The position numbers and the translations under genes are program-made. Below are positions 17,374 through 28,099 of a stretch of 64,000 nucleotides of DNA, piece by piece (the first letter of the stretch is position 1; each line of letters begins with the position of its first letter). This DNA comes from Novosphingobium sp. ZN18A2 (GTDB lineage Bacteria > Pseudomonadota > Alphaproteobacteria > Sphingomonadales > Sphingomonadaceae): contig NZ_CP136651.1 in assembly GCF_036784765.1 (NCBI RefSeq), forward strand, positions 372,001-436,000, in the 5' to 3' direction. The notes under the pieces are model-generated. The model worked only from the letters and a program-made list of their open reading frames with translations, did no database searches and was not told the DNA's origin.

Positions 17374-20300
17374 ATGAACTTCCGCAACCTTTCCGCGTGG
17401 TCGATCCGCAATCCGGTCGTCCCCATCGTCCTGTTCCTGGCGCTGACCATCGCGGGCATCGTCTCGTTCATGGGCATGAAGGTCCAGGACCAGCCCGACA
17501 TTGAGTTCCCGATGGTGATCGTCTCGATCAGCCAGCCGGGCGCAGCGCCGACCGAGATCGAGAACCAGATCACGCAGCGGGTGGAATCCGCCGTGCGCAC
17601 GATCGAGGGCGTGGACGTGATCTCGTCAACCGCGACGGAAGGCAACAGCACCACGCGGGTGCAGTTCAAGATCGGCACCGATATCAACGCCGCGGTCAAC
17701 GAAGTGAAAAATCAGGTCGATCAGGTGCGCGGCGATCTGCCTGACGGCATTCTCGAACCGCAGGTCTTCAAGGTAAACACCTCGTCGAACCCCATCGCCT
17801 ATTTCGCGGTTTCGGCCGATGACATGACGATGGAGCAGCTTTCCTGGTTCATCGACGATACGGTGACCAAACGATTGCTGTCCGTTCCGGGCATGGCCGA
17901 GGTCCATCGCGGCGGCGGTGTGGACCGCGAGATCGAGGTGGTGCTGAACCCCGCGCGAATGAACTCGCTCGGCGTCACGGCCGCGCAGGTGAACAACGCG
18001 CTGCGTTCTCTGAATATCAACGCAGCCGGCGGGCGGACAGAGCTTGCCGGTTCACGGCAGGCCGTGCGCGTGCTGGGCAACGCAAGCGATGCCTACAAGC
18101 TTTCGCAAACGGAAATTGCGATTGGCAATGGCCGCACTGTCCGCCTGGGTGATATCGCGAAAGTGCGCGACGGCTATAGCGAACTGACCCGGATCGCCAA
18201 GATCAACGGACGTCCGGCGGTGACCATCTCCATCGCGCGTTCGCGCGGGGAGTCGGACGTCAGCGTCTATGATGACGCGGTCAAGGAACTGAACAAGATC
18301 GAGAAGGAGCAGGGCGGGCGCGTCCACTTCACCAACGTCTTCAACTCGGTGCAGTACACCAAGGAGCAGTACCATTCGTCTATGTCGGCGATGGTCGAAG
18401 GCGCGATTCTGGCGGTGATCGTGGTGTTCTTCTTCCTGCGCGACTGGCGCGCGACGATCGTTTCGGCGCTGGCTATCCCGCTGTCGTCGATCCCCACGTT
18501 TTTCGTGCTGCACCTGATGGGCTTCACGCTCAACACGATGTCACTGCTCGCGCTCGGCCTTGTCGCGGGCGTGCTGGTCGATGACGCGATCGTCGAAATC
18601 GAGAACATCGTGCGCCACATGCGAATGGGCAAAAGCGCGTATCAGGCATCGATAGACGCGGCGGACGAGATCGGCCTGGCGGTCGTCGCGACGACGTTTT
18701 CGATCGTCGCGGTGTTCTTCCCGGTCGCGTTGATGCCCGGTGTTTCGGGGCAGTTCTTCAAGAACTTTGGCCTGACCGTGGTTGTCGCCGTGCTGTTCAG
18801 CCTGCTGGTCGCGCGCATGATAACACCGATGGTCGCGGCCTATTTCCTGAAGGCGCACGGGCAGGAAAGCCATGGCGAAGGGCCGATGATGGACCGTTAC
18901 ATGAAGGTCCTTCACTGGTCGCTCAATCGCGACAAGGCCGAAGCCATTCGCAGCCGGCTGGTTCCGGCCAGCGGGCGCTGGTGGCACGTGATCGTCGGCA
19001 CAGTTCTGTGGTTGCTGGTTGTCGCGGCATTTCCGGCGGCGGTTTACGGTGTCGTGAAACTTGGCGGCATGCTGAAACTGCCCGGCCTGGCCACGGCGAT
19101 TGCGGCCCTTGTCGCGGGCGTTGCCGGGGTGATCGTTGCGGCCAAGGTGATTTCGTCCGTTGTCGGCCTGTCCAGCGGGCCGTTCGCCCGTTGGTACGGC
19201 TATGTCGCCCAGCGCGTCGATGCGCGTATCCGCGGCGATCACCGCGTATGGATGCTGGGTGTCGGCCTTGGTGCGCTGGCGCTGAGCGGGCTGATCGTCT
19301 CGCAGATTCCACAGCAGTTCTTCCCCGATACCGACATCGATTATGCGACGGTGAATATCGAGATGGTGCCGGGCACGACGCTTGAGCAAACCGAAAAGGT
19401 GACGGACAAGGTCGTTGCTCTCCTTGCCAGGCAACAGGAAGTGAAGAACCAGCTCGAATCCGTTCGCGAGGCAAGCGCGAATGTCTATGTCACGCTTCGC
19501 AACGACCGTAAGCGTTCGAGTATTGAATTCTCGCGCCAGCTCGCACCCGTGCTGCAGGCCATCCCCGACGCGCGCGTGACGTTCCAGGACATGAATGGCG
19601 GGGGGCCGGAAAGCGGTTCGGGCCGGGCGATCAGCGTAATGCTGTCAGGCTCGGACCCCCAACTGCTGCAGAGCACCGCGCAGACGCTGGTCAAGCAGAT
19701 GAGCGGGCTGAAAAGCGTGGTCGCGCCGCGTATCAGCGCCGACCTGAAGCGGCCGGAGATCGTGATCACCCCCCACTTCGATCTTGCTGCGTCGCTGGGC
19801 GTCAACACCGCGGCCATGAGTCAGGTAATCCGCATCGCCACGCTGGGCGAGATCGACCAGAACAGTGCCAAGTTCTCCTTGTCCGACAGACAGATTCCCA
19901 TCCGCGTCAAGCTGGCGGAGGATTCGCGGCGCGAGATCGCGACAATCGAGAACCTTCCGGTGCCCACCGCAAGCGGCGGATCGGTGCCGCTGTCCACGGT
20001 GGCGACGATCAGCTTCGGGTCCGGCCCGACTTCGATCCAGCGCTATAACCAGAGCCGCCGCGTGTTCGTTGGCGCAGACCTTCCGCCCGGCGGGCAGAAG
20101 GGCGTGGCCGATGCCGAGATCAGGAAGCTGCCGATCATGCAGAACCTGCCGCAGGGCGTGTCCAACACCGCTGCCGGGCAGGACCGATTCCAGGCGGAGA
20201 TGTTGCACAACTTCGGAATCGCACTCGCTTCGGGTGTAATGCTGGTTTTCTCGGTCCTCGTGCTGCTTTATCGTCGGTTCGTGTCGCCGCTGGTCAACAT

Positions 20301-20790
20301 GGGTTCGCTTTTCCTTGCGCCGCTGGGCGGATTGATCGCGCTGATCATCGTGAACCAGCCGTTTTCGCTGCCGGTGTTCATCGGCATCCTCATGCTCTTC
20401 GGCATCGTGGCCAAGAACTCGATCCTGCTGATCGACTTTGCCCTTGAAGAGATGGCGTCCGGTGTGCCCAAGCAGCAGGCGGTGACCGATGCAGGACACA
20501 AGCGCGCCCAGCCGATCGTGATGACCACGGTGGCGATGGTCGCGGGCATGGTCCCCACGGCGCTTTCGCTGGGCGGCGACGCGGGCTGGCGCGCGCCGAT
20601 GGGCATCGTCGTGATCGGCGGGCTGACGCTGTCCACGCTGCTGACGCTGTTGATCGTCCCCGCCGGATTCAGCCTTGCCGACGGGCTTGAAAAGCGCCTG
20701 GGTCCGTGGCTGGCCCGCAATGTCCTTGGATACGAGCCGCATCATCGCGGTTCGGGTTCCCACGCGCCGGAGGCCGTTCCCGCGGAGTGA
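17374..20790 (+). CDS. RND efflux pump, HAE1/AcrB type, with extra membrane insertion
   Basis: Proton-driven inner-membrane exporter of 1138 residues, about 90-100 longer than typical AcrB-like pumps. It opens with FRNLSAWSIRNPVVPIVLFL and the pore-domain segment QDQPDIEFPMVIV. Transmembrane helix 4 has the proton-relay Asp pair in GVLVDDAIVEIEN, and the C-terminal half has the matching FGIVAKNSILLIDFA. Between TM6 and TM7 (about 519-623) an insert carries two extra hydrophobic stretches (about 537-561 and 568-597). Base composition does not change across it and the frame is intact. Substrate unknown; drugs, solvents and lipids are possible. Confidence 0.94.
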   Translation: MNFRNLSAWSIRNPVVPIVLFLALTIAGIVSFMGMKVQDQPDIEFPMVIVSISQPGAAPTEIENQITQRVESAVRTIEGVDVISSTATEGNSTTRVQFKIGTDINAAVNEVKNQVDQVRGDLPDGILEPQVFKVNTSSNPIAYFAVSADDMTMEQLSWFIDDTVTKRLLSVPGMAEVHRGGGVDREIEVVLNPARMNSLGVTAAQVNNALRSLNINAAGGRTELAGSRQAVRVLGNASDAYKLSQTEIAIGNGRTVRLGDIAKVRDGYSELTRIAKINGRPAVTISIARSRGESDVSVYDDAVKELNKIEKEQGGRVHFTNVFNSVQYTKEQYHSSMSAMVEGAILAVIVVFFFLRDWRATIVSALAIPLSSIPTFFVLHLMGFTLNTMSLLALGLVAGVLVDDAIVEIENIVRHMRMGKSAYQASIDAADEIGLAVVATTFSIVAVFFPVALMPGVSGQFFKNFGLTVVVAVLFSLLVARMITPMVAAYFLKAHGQESHGEGPMMDRYMKVLHWSLNRDKAEAIRSRLVPASGRWWHVIVGTVLWLLVVAAFPAAVYGVVKLGGMLKLPGLATAIAALVAGVAGVIVAAKVISSVVGLSSGPFARWYGYVAQRVDARIRGDHRVWMLGVGLGALALSGLIVSQIPQQFFPDTDIDYATVNIEMVPGTTLEQTEKVTDKVVALLARQQEVKNQLESVREASANVYVTLRNDRKRSSIEFSRQLAPVLQAIPDARVTFQDMNGGGPESGSGRAISVMLSGSDPQLLQSTAQTLVKQMSGLKSVVAPRISADLKRPEIVITPHFDLAASLGVNTAAMSQVIRIATLGEIDQNSAKFSLSDRQIPIRVKLAEDSRREIATIENLPVPTASGGSVPLSTVATISFGSGPTSIQRYNQSRRVFVGADLPPGGQKGVADAEIRKLPIMQNLPQGVSNTAAGQDRFQAEMLHNFGIALASGVMLVFSVLVLLYRRFVSPLVNMGSLFLAPLGGLIALIIVNQPFSLPVFIGILMLFGIVAKNSILLIDFALEEMASGVPKQQAVTDAGHKRAQPIVMTTVAMVAGMVPTALSLGGDAGWRAPMGIVVIGGLTLSTLLTLLIVPAGFSLADGLEKRLGPWLARNVLGYEPHHRGSGSHAPEAVPAE

Positions 20791-22103
20791 CCAGCACGCC
20801 CTCCGATCCGGCCGCAAGGCCGGCTGCAGCCGCCCGGGCCCGTGGGGCGATTCGGCGGGCGCCGGGCCTGCTCGTGCCGGTCGACCGGGCGCGGCGAATG
20901 CGGATTATCGCGACGGCGCTGTTGCTGGCGATGGCCGGGCTGTTCGTCGTTTCGCGGCACTTCCTGGGCCTCCACCCCGCCTGGGGTTACGTTCGCGCCT
21001 TTTCCGAAGCGGCGATGGTCGGCGGACTGGCGGACTGGTTTGCCGTAACCGCGCTGTTCCGCCGCCCGCTGGGCCTGCCGATCCCGCACACGGCGATCAT
21101 TCCCGAAAACAAGGACCGCATCGCCGATACGATGGCGGTGTTCCTGCAGGAGAACTTCCTGACGCCGCAGGTCGTCGCGCGTCGCCTTTCGGGCATGAAC
21201 GCCGCCGCCGCCGCCGGTGCCTTCCTGTCCGACCCGCAAGGGGGCGAGGGGCGGCTGCGCGAAGGCGCGGCAAACCTGTTCGCCGATGTGCTGGAATCGC
21301 TCGACCAGGAAAAGCTGGGCGGCATCGCCAAGAACGCGCTGCGCACGCAGCTTGAAAAGTGGCAGGTCAGCCCGCTGCTCGGCAACCTGCTGGGCGCCGC
21401 TATCGCCGATGGACGGCACATGCCGGTGATCGAGGCGTTGATCCGCCGCGCGGCGATGACGCTGGAAGACAACGAAGACGTGATCCGCGCGATGATCCAC
21501 GACCGCGCGAACACCCTGTTGCGCTGGACCAAGCTGGACGAACGGCTGGCGAACGCCATCCTCGATGGCCTCTACAAGCTCCTTGCCGAAACCGTGGTGG
21601 TGCCCGACCATCCGCTGCGCCGCCGGATTGAAGACGGGCTGGAACAGCTTGCGCACGATCTCGTCCACGATCCCCAAATGCGCGACCGGGTGGAGCGCAT
21701 GAAGGTGGAAATCCTTGCCAATCCCGCTTTCGGCCAATGGCTCGATGCGCTTTGGGAGCGGGGCCGGACACGCCTGCTGGCCATGGTGCGCGAACCCGAA
21801 GGCGTACTGGCCGGTCAACTGGGAGACAGCCTGGCCGAACTGGGACGCGCGCTTGAAACGGACAAGCGACTGCAGATTCTGGTCAATCGCTTCGCGCGGC
21901 GTACGCTGGTGGGCGTTTCCAGCCGCTATGGCACGCAGATCGTGCGACTGGTTTCCGAAACCGTGCGCCGCTGGGATGCGCGCACCGTAACCGACCGGAT
22001 CGAGGGCGCAGTGGGCCGCGACCTGCAGTTCATTCGCGTCAACGGCACGCTGGTGGGCGGGCTTGTCGGCGTGGCGATTCATACCGTGGATATCTGGCTA
22101 TGA
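20787..22103 (+). CDS. DUF445 family membrane protein (YjiN-like)
   Basis: 438-residue protein of unknown function. A GTG start at 20787 overlaps the RND pump stop by 4 nt (GTGA). It has a hydrophobic segment near residues 38-56 (IIATALLLAMAGLFVVS), a second weaker one covering GGLADWFAVTALFRRPLGLPIPHTAIIPENKDRI, which is the DUF445 signature, and a short hydrophobic C-terminal end (LVGGLVGVAIHTVDIWL). The long middle is helical and charged. Family members are inner-membrane proteins with no settled role. The overlap predicts translation coupled to the pump. Confidence 0.9.
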   Translation: MTSTPSDPAARPAAAARARGAIRRAPGLLVPVDRARRMRIIATALLLAMAGLFVVSRHFLGLHPAWGYVRAFSEAAMVGGLADWFAVTALFRRPLGLPIPHTAIIPENKDRIADTMAVFLQENFLTPQVVARRLSGMNAAAAAGAFLSDPQGGEGRLREGAANLFADVLESLDQEKLGGIAKNALRTQLEKWQVSPLLGNLLGAAIADGRHMPVIEALIRRAAMTLEDNEDVIRAMIHDRANTLLRWTKLDERLANAILDGLYKLLAETVVVPDHPLRRRIEDGLEQLAHDLVHDPQMRDRVERMKVEILANPAFGQWLDALWERGRTRLLAMVREPEGVLAGQLGDSLAELGRALETDKRLQILVNRFARRTLVGVSSRYGTQIVRLVSETVRRWDARTVTDRIEGAVGRDLQFIRVNGTLVGGLVGVAIHTVDIWL

Positions 22104-22642
22104 CCCCGTACCTGTCGGACACCGCACCGATGATCGCTACCGACCGGCTGGAACTCTGGCGGCCGCGCCCCGGGGACGAACGCGGCCTGTTCGACGTGGT
22201 CGCCCCCGAAGAGGTCCGCTATTTCCTCGGCAACCGGCCGACCAGCATGGGCGAAGAGGCGGCGCGCCTTTTGCGCAACGCCGGATCGTGGGCGCTGTTC
22301 GGCTATGGCACGTTCGTTCTGCGCGAGAAGGGGCGCGACGAAATCGCGGGGATCGCCGGGGTGTTCCATTCATGGCGCGGCTTCGGCAAGGGCATGGACG
22401 ACACGCCCGAAGCGGGTTGGATCCTGCGGCAGGACACGTGGGGCAAGGGCTATGCCGGCGAAGCGATGCGCGCCGCGCTTGCCTGGTTCGACGGTGCGCA
22501 TGGCAAACGCCGGATCGCCTGCATGATTGAGGATGGTCATGACGCTTCGCTGGCGCTGGCGGCAAAGCTGGGCTTCTCTCGCTATGACACGCACCAGCCC
22601 GATCAGGGCGAACGCGCGCTGATCCTGCTGGAACGCACCTGA
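22100..22642 (+). CDS. GNAT family N-acetyltransferase (RimJ/RimL-like)
   Basis: Predicted acetyl-CoA-dependent acetyltransferase of 180 residues. IATDRLELWRPRPGDERGL is the usual start of the RimJ/RimL branch, and WILRQDTWGKGYAGEAMRAAL contains the R/Q-x-x-G-x-G/A acetyl-CoA loop. The substrate is unknown: ribosomal proteins, amines and amino acids are all possible. Its ATG overlaps the DUF445 stop by 4 nt (ATGA), placing it last in the RND adaptor-pump-DUF445-GNAT operon. A bidirectional hairpin follows. Confidence 0.88.
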   Translation: MTPYLSDTAPMIATDRLELWRPRPGDERGLFDVVAPEEVRYFLGNRPTSMGEEAARLLRNAGSWALFGYGTFVLREKGRDEIAGIAGVFHSWRGFGKGMDDTPEAGWILRQDTWGKGYAGEAMRAALAWFDGAHGKRRIACMIEDGHDASLALAAKLGFSRYDTHQPDQGERALILLERT

Positions 22643-22669
22643 TCCGGCGGAACGAAGGCTGCCCATGAA

Positions 22670-22703
22670 AAAGGGCCGGAGAACCTGCGTTCCCCGACCC
22701 CTT
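22670..22703 (-). terminator. Terminator of groEL, possibly bidirectional
   Basis: Two 15-base arms (22670-22684 and 22689-22703) pair almost completely, with G-T wobbles, around CTGC. On the minus strand the hairpin is followed by TTTTT and begins about 30 nt past the groEL stop. It may also stop the convergent acetyltransferase operon. Confidence 0.8.
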
Positions 22704-22732
22704 TCGATTTCGAGCGTTGGCTCGGCGCGGGC

Positions 22733-24385
<1,653 letters not shown>

Positions 24386-24406
24386 TTAATGTCTCCTGAA
24401 TTCGTC

Positions 24407-24426
24407 ATCCCAGCGAAAGCTGGGAT
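24407..24426. repeat. Palindromic repeat in the groES-groEL gap (PAKAGI-type)
   Basis: ATCCCAGC-GAAA-GCTGGGAT: a perfect 8-bp stem with a GAAA loop. Translated on the plus strand it reads VIPAKAGI, the sequence of a family of extragenic palindromes scattered through many proteobacterial genomes. In the groES-groEL transcript it could act as an RNA-stability or processing hairpin. Confidence 0.65.
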
Positions 24427-24474
24427 CGGGTGGCGCCGGGTGCGCCGTTGAAATGTTCGGTCCGGATGCCCGAG

Positions 24475-24494
24475 ACCCCTGCTTTTGCAGGGGT
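24475..24494. repeat. Second palindromic repeat in the groES-groEL gap
   Basis: ACCCCTGC-TTTT-GCAGGGGT: a perfect 8-bp stem with a TTTT loop, lying 20 nt past the groES stop. An imperfect relative (CCCCCGC-GAAT-GCAGGGG) occurs at 29128-29145 in front of rplJ. It is likely a REP-like element or an intercistronic RNA hairpin, not a terminator, since no T run follows it on the minus strand. Confidence 0.6.
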
Positions 24495-24513
24495 GTCCGT
24501 TATCGCCTGATGA

Positions 24514-24801
24514 TCAGGCAATCACCCCAAGGATGTCCGATTCCTTCATGATCAGCAGGTCTTCACCGTCGACCTTGACTTCGGTGCCCGACCACTTGCC
24601 GAACAGCACGCGGTCGCCAACCTTCACGTCGAGCGGCTGGACCTTGCCGCTTTCGTCGCGGGCGCCATTGCCAGCGGCCACGATCTCGCCCTCGGCGGGC
24701 TTTTCCTTGGCGCTGTCGGGGATGATGATGCCGCCGGCGGTCTTTTCCTCGGCCTCGACGCGGCGCACGAGCACGCGGTCGTGCAGCGGGCGGAAGTTCA
24801 T
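24514..24801 (-). CDS. groES: 10 kDa co-chaperonin GroES
   Basis: Lid of the GroEL chamber, 95 residues. It shows the [33 protein letters not shown] mobile-loop region, [15 protein letters not shown], and the [14 protein letters not shown] end. First gene of the groES-groEL operon; a CIRCE operator lies 37 nt upstream of its ATG. The frame stays open far upstream into the MATE gene, but the family starts at this ATG. Confidence 0.98.
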   Translation of the reverse strand: MNFRPLHDRVLVRRVEAEEKTAGGIIIPDSAKEKPAEGEIVAAGNGARDESGKVQPLDVKVGDRVLFGKWSGTEVKVDGEDLLIMKESDILGVIA

Positions 24802-24837
24802 GAGTAGTGCTCCCTCTACCAGGTAAGAATATTGCTG

Positions 24838-24864
24838 TTGGCACTCACGCAGGGAGAGTGCCAG
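24838..24864 (-). promoter_or_regulatory. CIRCE operator of groES-groEL
   Basis: TTGGCACTC at 24838-24846, a 9-base spacer, and GAGTGCCAG at 24856-24864. This matches the CIRCE consensus TTAGCACTC-N9-GAGTGCTAA with one change per arm and correct spacing. CIRCE is bound by the repressor HrcA, so heat-shock control of groESL by HrcA is expected. hrcA is not in the window. Confidence 0.93.
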
Positions 24865-24953
24865 CGGCGCGCATATGGGTGCGTGCCGACAGGGCGTCAA
24901 GCATACCGGTGCAGATTCTTTTCGCCGGAATGAACGACAACCGGAAAAGTCGC

Positions 24954-26357
24954 TCAGGCGGGGAGGAGAGCCAGCTTCCTGCGCCGTCCCCAACGCTGGA
25001 GCATCAGCGCGGCGACGACCACCAGCCCCGCCATCAGGCCCAGCCACACGCCCGTACCGCCCAGCGGCGTGCGCAGGCCCAGCCACAGCGATGCCGAAAA
25101 GCCTACCGCCCAATAGCCGAACAGCGCATAGACCATCGGCACGCGCGTGTCCTGCAACCCCCGCAGCACCCCGGCTCCCACGGCCTGCGCCCCGTCGAAC
25201 AGCTGGAACGCGGCGGCGATGGTCATGAATTGCAGGGCGAAGCCGACCATCGCGGCATTCTGCGGCGCATCGGGATCGATATAGAGCCGCAGCAGAAGGA
25301 GCGGCGCCAGCAGGATCGTTATGGCGGATACCGCCATGAAGCCGATGCCCAGCACGATGCCGGTCCACCCCGCGCGCGCGATGCCTGCCGCGTCGCGTGC
25401 GCCATAGGCAAGGCCGACGCGGATCGTGGCCGCCTGCGATACGCCGTAGGGCACCTGGAAGGCGATCGCCACAAGCTGCAGCGCCACGGTATGCGCCGCC
25501 AGCTCTGCCTCTCCGATCCGGCCCATCACGAAAGCCGCGCCGCTGAACAGTCCGGCCTCGGCCAGCACCGTGGCGGCAATCGGCAGGCCGATGCGCACGA
25601 GTTCGAAGAACCGGGCGGCTTCCGGCTTCCACCAGTTGCCCATCAGGCGGTAGCGGCGGAACCGCCTGTCGCGCCGGATGATCACGGCATAGGCCGCGCA
25701 CATCGCAAGGCTGGTGGTGACGCTGGAAAGCGCGGAGCCTTCAAGCCCCAGCGCCGGCATCCCGAAATGGCCGAAAACGAAAACGTAGTTGCCGATCGTG
25801 TTCACTATCAGCGCCAGCAGCGTCACGGCGGTGCCGATGCCGGCCCGGCCCAGCGTGGACACGAACGTGCGCTGGAGCATGGCGAACGTCGAAGGGATGG
25901 CCGCGAACATCAGGATGTGCAGGAACGGCCTTGCCCGTGCGATCACCGCCTCTTCCTGTCCCGTCAGCCGCATCAGCGGGATGCCCGCCATGCAGACGGC
26001 CATGATGAACAGTCCCGATAAAAGCGCCAGCCACCCGGCCATGCGCACGGTTCGGCGCACTTCGCGCACCGCGTGGCGACGCTTGCCCAGCTCCGCCGCG
26101 ATCAGCGGCGAGGCCGCGCCGACCAGGCTGGTCATGCTCCACAGCAGAAGGCCGAACAGCGCGACCGACAGCGACGATGCGGCCAGCTGTTCCTGTCCCA
26201 GCCGTGAAATGAACACCACGTCGACCGAATAGACCGCCATCTGCAACAGGTTCGCGCCCACCAGCGGCGCGGCAAGGCGCGCGGTTGCGGCCAGTTCCTG
26301 CGGCCAGGTAGAGGCGGGGCGATCGAACATCGGCGCTGCCGCATACGCCTTCGCCAT
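24954..26357 (-). CDS. MATE family efflux transporter
   Basis: Inner-membrane exporter of 467 residues with about twelve hydrophobic segments in two related halves. The N-terminal half has [26 protein letters not shown] and the second the counterpart [27 protein letters not shown], together with [14 protein letters not shown] [13 protein letters not shown], all hallmarks of MATE (NorM) proteins. These expel cationic drugs or metabolites using sodium or proton gradients. It is transcribed toward groES with a 90-nt gap before the CIRCE site and stands as a single gene. Confidence 0.93.
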   Translation of the reverse strand: MAKAYAAAPMFDRPASTWPQELAATARLAAPLVGANLLQMAVYSVDVVFISRLGQEQLAASSLSVALFGLLLWSMTSLVGAASPLIAAELGKRRHAVREVRRTVRMAGWLALLSGLFIMAVCMAGIPLMRLTGQEEAVIARARPFLHILMFAAIPSTFAMLQRTFVSTLGRAGIGTAVTLLALIVNTIGNYVFVFGHFGMPALGLEGSALSSVTTSLAMCAAYAVIIRRDRRFRRYRLMGNWWKPEAARFFELVRIGLPIAATVLAEAGLFSGAAFVMGRIGEAELAAHTVALQLVAIAFQVPYGVSQAATIRVGLAYGARDAAGIARAGWTGIVLGIGFMAVSAITILLAPLLLLRLYIDPDAPQNAAMVGFALQFMTIAAAFQLFDGAQAVGAGVLRGLQDTRVPMVYALFGYWAVGFSASLWLGLRTPLGGTGVWLGLMAGLVVVAALMLQRWGRRRKLALLPA

Positions 26358-26459
26358 CCATTGCGAAAGCGGCCATTATGGCGCTAATGCGCAATTGTCA
26401 GATTACAACATTAGCAAAATGAGATAGATGCGGAAGCGCATCTTCGAGGGAGTTGAGAG

Positions 26460-26969
26460 ATGAGGAAGACATCGCAAATTCTCGCCGTGGCAATGCTGTC
26501 GGCAGCAGTGGCGGCCTGCGGCGGCGCCAAGAACGATACGTCTGCCAGCGGTGACGAGGCAGCGGCGCCCGCTGCAACCGAAGCGGCCCCGGCCGATTCC
26601 GCGGCGGCCACCGATACGGCAACAGCCTCAGACGCCGCGACGACCACCGAAGCTGCGGCGGAAACCACCGCGGCCGATGCCGCGCCAAAAGCCTTCGCGA
26701 TCTGCAAGACCTGCCACTCCGTGGAGAAGGGCAAGAACATGATCGGGCCGAGCCTGTTCGCGGTCTATGGCACCAAGGCGGCCGAAGTTGCCGGCTACAA
26801 CTTCAGCGATGCGATGAAGAAGTCCGGCCTTACCTGGGACGACGCCACGCTGGATACCTATCTGGCCAACCCGATGAAGGTCGTCCCCGGCACGAAGATG
26901 ACTTACGCCGGGCAGCCGGACGAGGCCAAGCGCCAGGCGATCATCGCCTACCTGAAAACGCTCAAGTAA
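26460..26969 (+). CDS. Lipoprotein class I cytochrome c
   Basis: 169-residue protein with a lipoprotein signal ending at Cys20 (VAAC-G). A long Ala/Thr/Asp/Glu-rich tether (about 22-76) leads to a cytochrome c domain with heme motif Cys82-x-x-Cys85-His86 and the likely axial ligand Met147 (PGTKMTYAG). The layout indicates a membrane-tethered electron carrier of the c2/c552 group on the periplasmic face. The tether would let it swing between respiratory complexes. It has its own terminator and no respiratory genes next to it; it diverges from the MATE gene over about 100 nt. Confidence 0.92.
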   Translation: MRKTSQILAVAMLSAAVAACGGAKNDTSASGDEAAAPAATEAAPADSAAATDTATASDAATTTEAAAETTAADAAPKAFAICKTCHSVEKGKNMIGPSLFAVYGTKAAEVAGYNFSDAMKKSGLTWDDATLDTYLANPMKVVPGTKMTYAGQPDEAKRQAIIAYLKTLK

Positions 26970-26990
26970 GCGCGCACCGGAAGGGGGCGG

Positions 26991-27035
26991 GAGCAATTCC
27001 GCCAGCCGCGAAGGGGCCGGGGCGGAATTGCTCCG
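26991..27035 (+). terminator. Terminator after the cytochrome c gene
   Basis: Perfect 14-base arms GGAGCAATTCCGCC and its complement (26991-27004 and 27022-27035) around a 17-base loop, followed by GGCCCTTTTC. It begins 22 nt past the stop. Confidence 0.82.
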
Positions 27036-27141
27036 GCCCTTTTCGTGCACGCTTCCCGCGTCTCTCGTGCGCGGCCTCTGGCCGGATTCGCCGGATTCTG
27101 CCATATATGGCCGCACAAGAAGGGCGAAAGGTACGCTCGGC

Positions 27142-28005
27142 ATGAATACGGGACGCGGGAAACGGGAATGCGCGGCGGTTGTCGCATGGATGACCGTTTG
27201 CGCTGCCGTTCTTCCCGTTGCGGCCTTCGCGGCGGTGGATCGCGCATCCGATATGGCTGCGCCGCAAGGCGTTCCGGCGGCGGGTGGCGATAGCGCGCTG
27301 CCCACCGGATGCCCCGCGCCGGGGCTGGCGGATTCCGCAGGGCAGGATGTTTTCTTCCCCGGTGCGGGCGAGATGTTCACGCTGCCGCCGGTCCCTGCGG
27401 ACGAGCTTCCGCCCGGTTGCCGGACCGTTGAACCGCCTGCCGCGCCGCTGCCGCCGCCACGCCCGCCCGCGCCCGACGTTTTCGGCCTTGCGGCGGTGCC
27501 GGCCGGCGCCTCGCTTGCAGCCGGGAAGTGGGATGACGGCAAGCTGGCCGAGCTGGACGGCACCGATGGCGACTGGAACGAGCTGTTGCAGGAAGCCGGG
27601 CGCATTGCCGGCAGCGACCCGCTCGACATGGTCAACCACTGGGTCAACTGGCACGTGCGCTATCAGGATGACGTGGGCGGCGACGAGTGGGCCGATGCGC
27701 GCGAGACATTGCAGCGCGGCTATGGCGATTGCGAGGATTTCGCGATCGCCAAGATGGCGCTGCTGGCACGGCTTGGCGTGCCGCGCGACGACATGTTCCT
27801 TGTGCTGGTGCGCGAACGGGCTCGGCCGGTGGACCATGCCGTGCTGGCGGTGCGACGCGACGGCCGGCTGCTGATCCTCGACAATCGCGTTGACCGGCTG
27901 GAACGGGCCGAGGACGTGACCGACTATATCCCCACGTTCGGCTATACCGGCGGGTTCGCGTGGATTTACGGTTCGCGGGTCGGGCAGGCGTTCAGCCGCC
28001 GCTGA
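27142..28005 (+). CDS. Bacterial transglutaminase-like cysteine proteinase (BTLCP)
   Basis: Secreted protein of 287 residues. A signal peptide (about 1-30), a Pro-rich spacer (about 80-120) and a BTLCP/DUF920 domain (about 140-287) with the catalytic triad Cys197 (YGDCEDF), His232 (DHAVL) and Asp247 (LDNR). The family includes LapG, which cleaves surface adhesins under c-di-GMP control through LapD. No LapD or large adhesin gene is nearby, so a LapG role is not shown. The ATG at 27142 follows GAAAGG and gives a good signal peptide. Confidence 0.88.
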   Translation: MNTGRGKRECAAVVAWMTVCAAVLPVAAFAAVDRASDMAAPQGVPAAGGDSALPTGCPAPGLADSAGQDVFFPGAGEMFTLPPVPADELPPGCRTVEPPAAPLPPPRPPAPDVFGLAAVPAGASLAAGKWDDGKLAELDGTDGDWNELLQEAGRIAGSDPLDMVNHWVNWHVRYQDDVGGDEWADARETLQRGYGDCEDFAIAKMALLARLGVPRDDMFLVLVRERARPVDHAVLAVRRDGRLLILDNRVDRLERAEDVTDYIPTFGYTGGFAWIYGSRVGQAFSRR

Positions 28006-28036
28006 TCCGCCCGCGCGCAAACCGACCGGAAACGAA

Positions 28037-28064
28037 AAAGGGCGACCCCGAAGGACCGCCCTTT
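28037..28064 (-). terminator. Bidirectional terminator between BTLCP gene and rplL
   Basis: AAAGGGCG (28037-28044) pairs with CGCCCTTT (28057-28064). On the minus strand the stem is followed by a T-rich run (TTCGTTT), giving a good intrinsic terminator 36 nt past rplL. It can also serve the plus-strand gene ending at 28005. Confidence 0.8.
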
Positions 28065-28099
28065 CGATCTTTGCCCGGCAAGAGCCGGTGCGAAGAAGA

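Noticed and set aside
27142..28005. A LapG/LapD adhesin release system
   Set aside because: Only the BTLCP protease is present; no LapD, adhesin or type I secretion genes are nearby.
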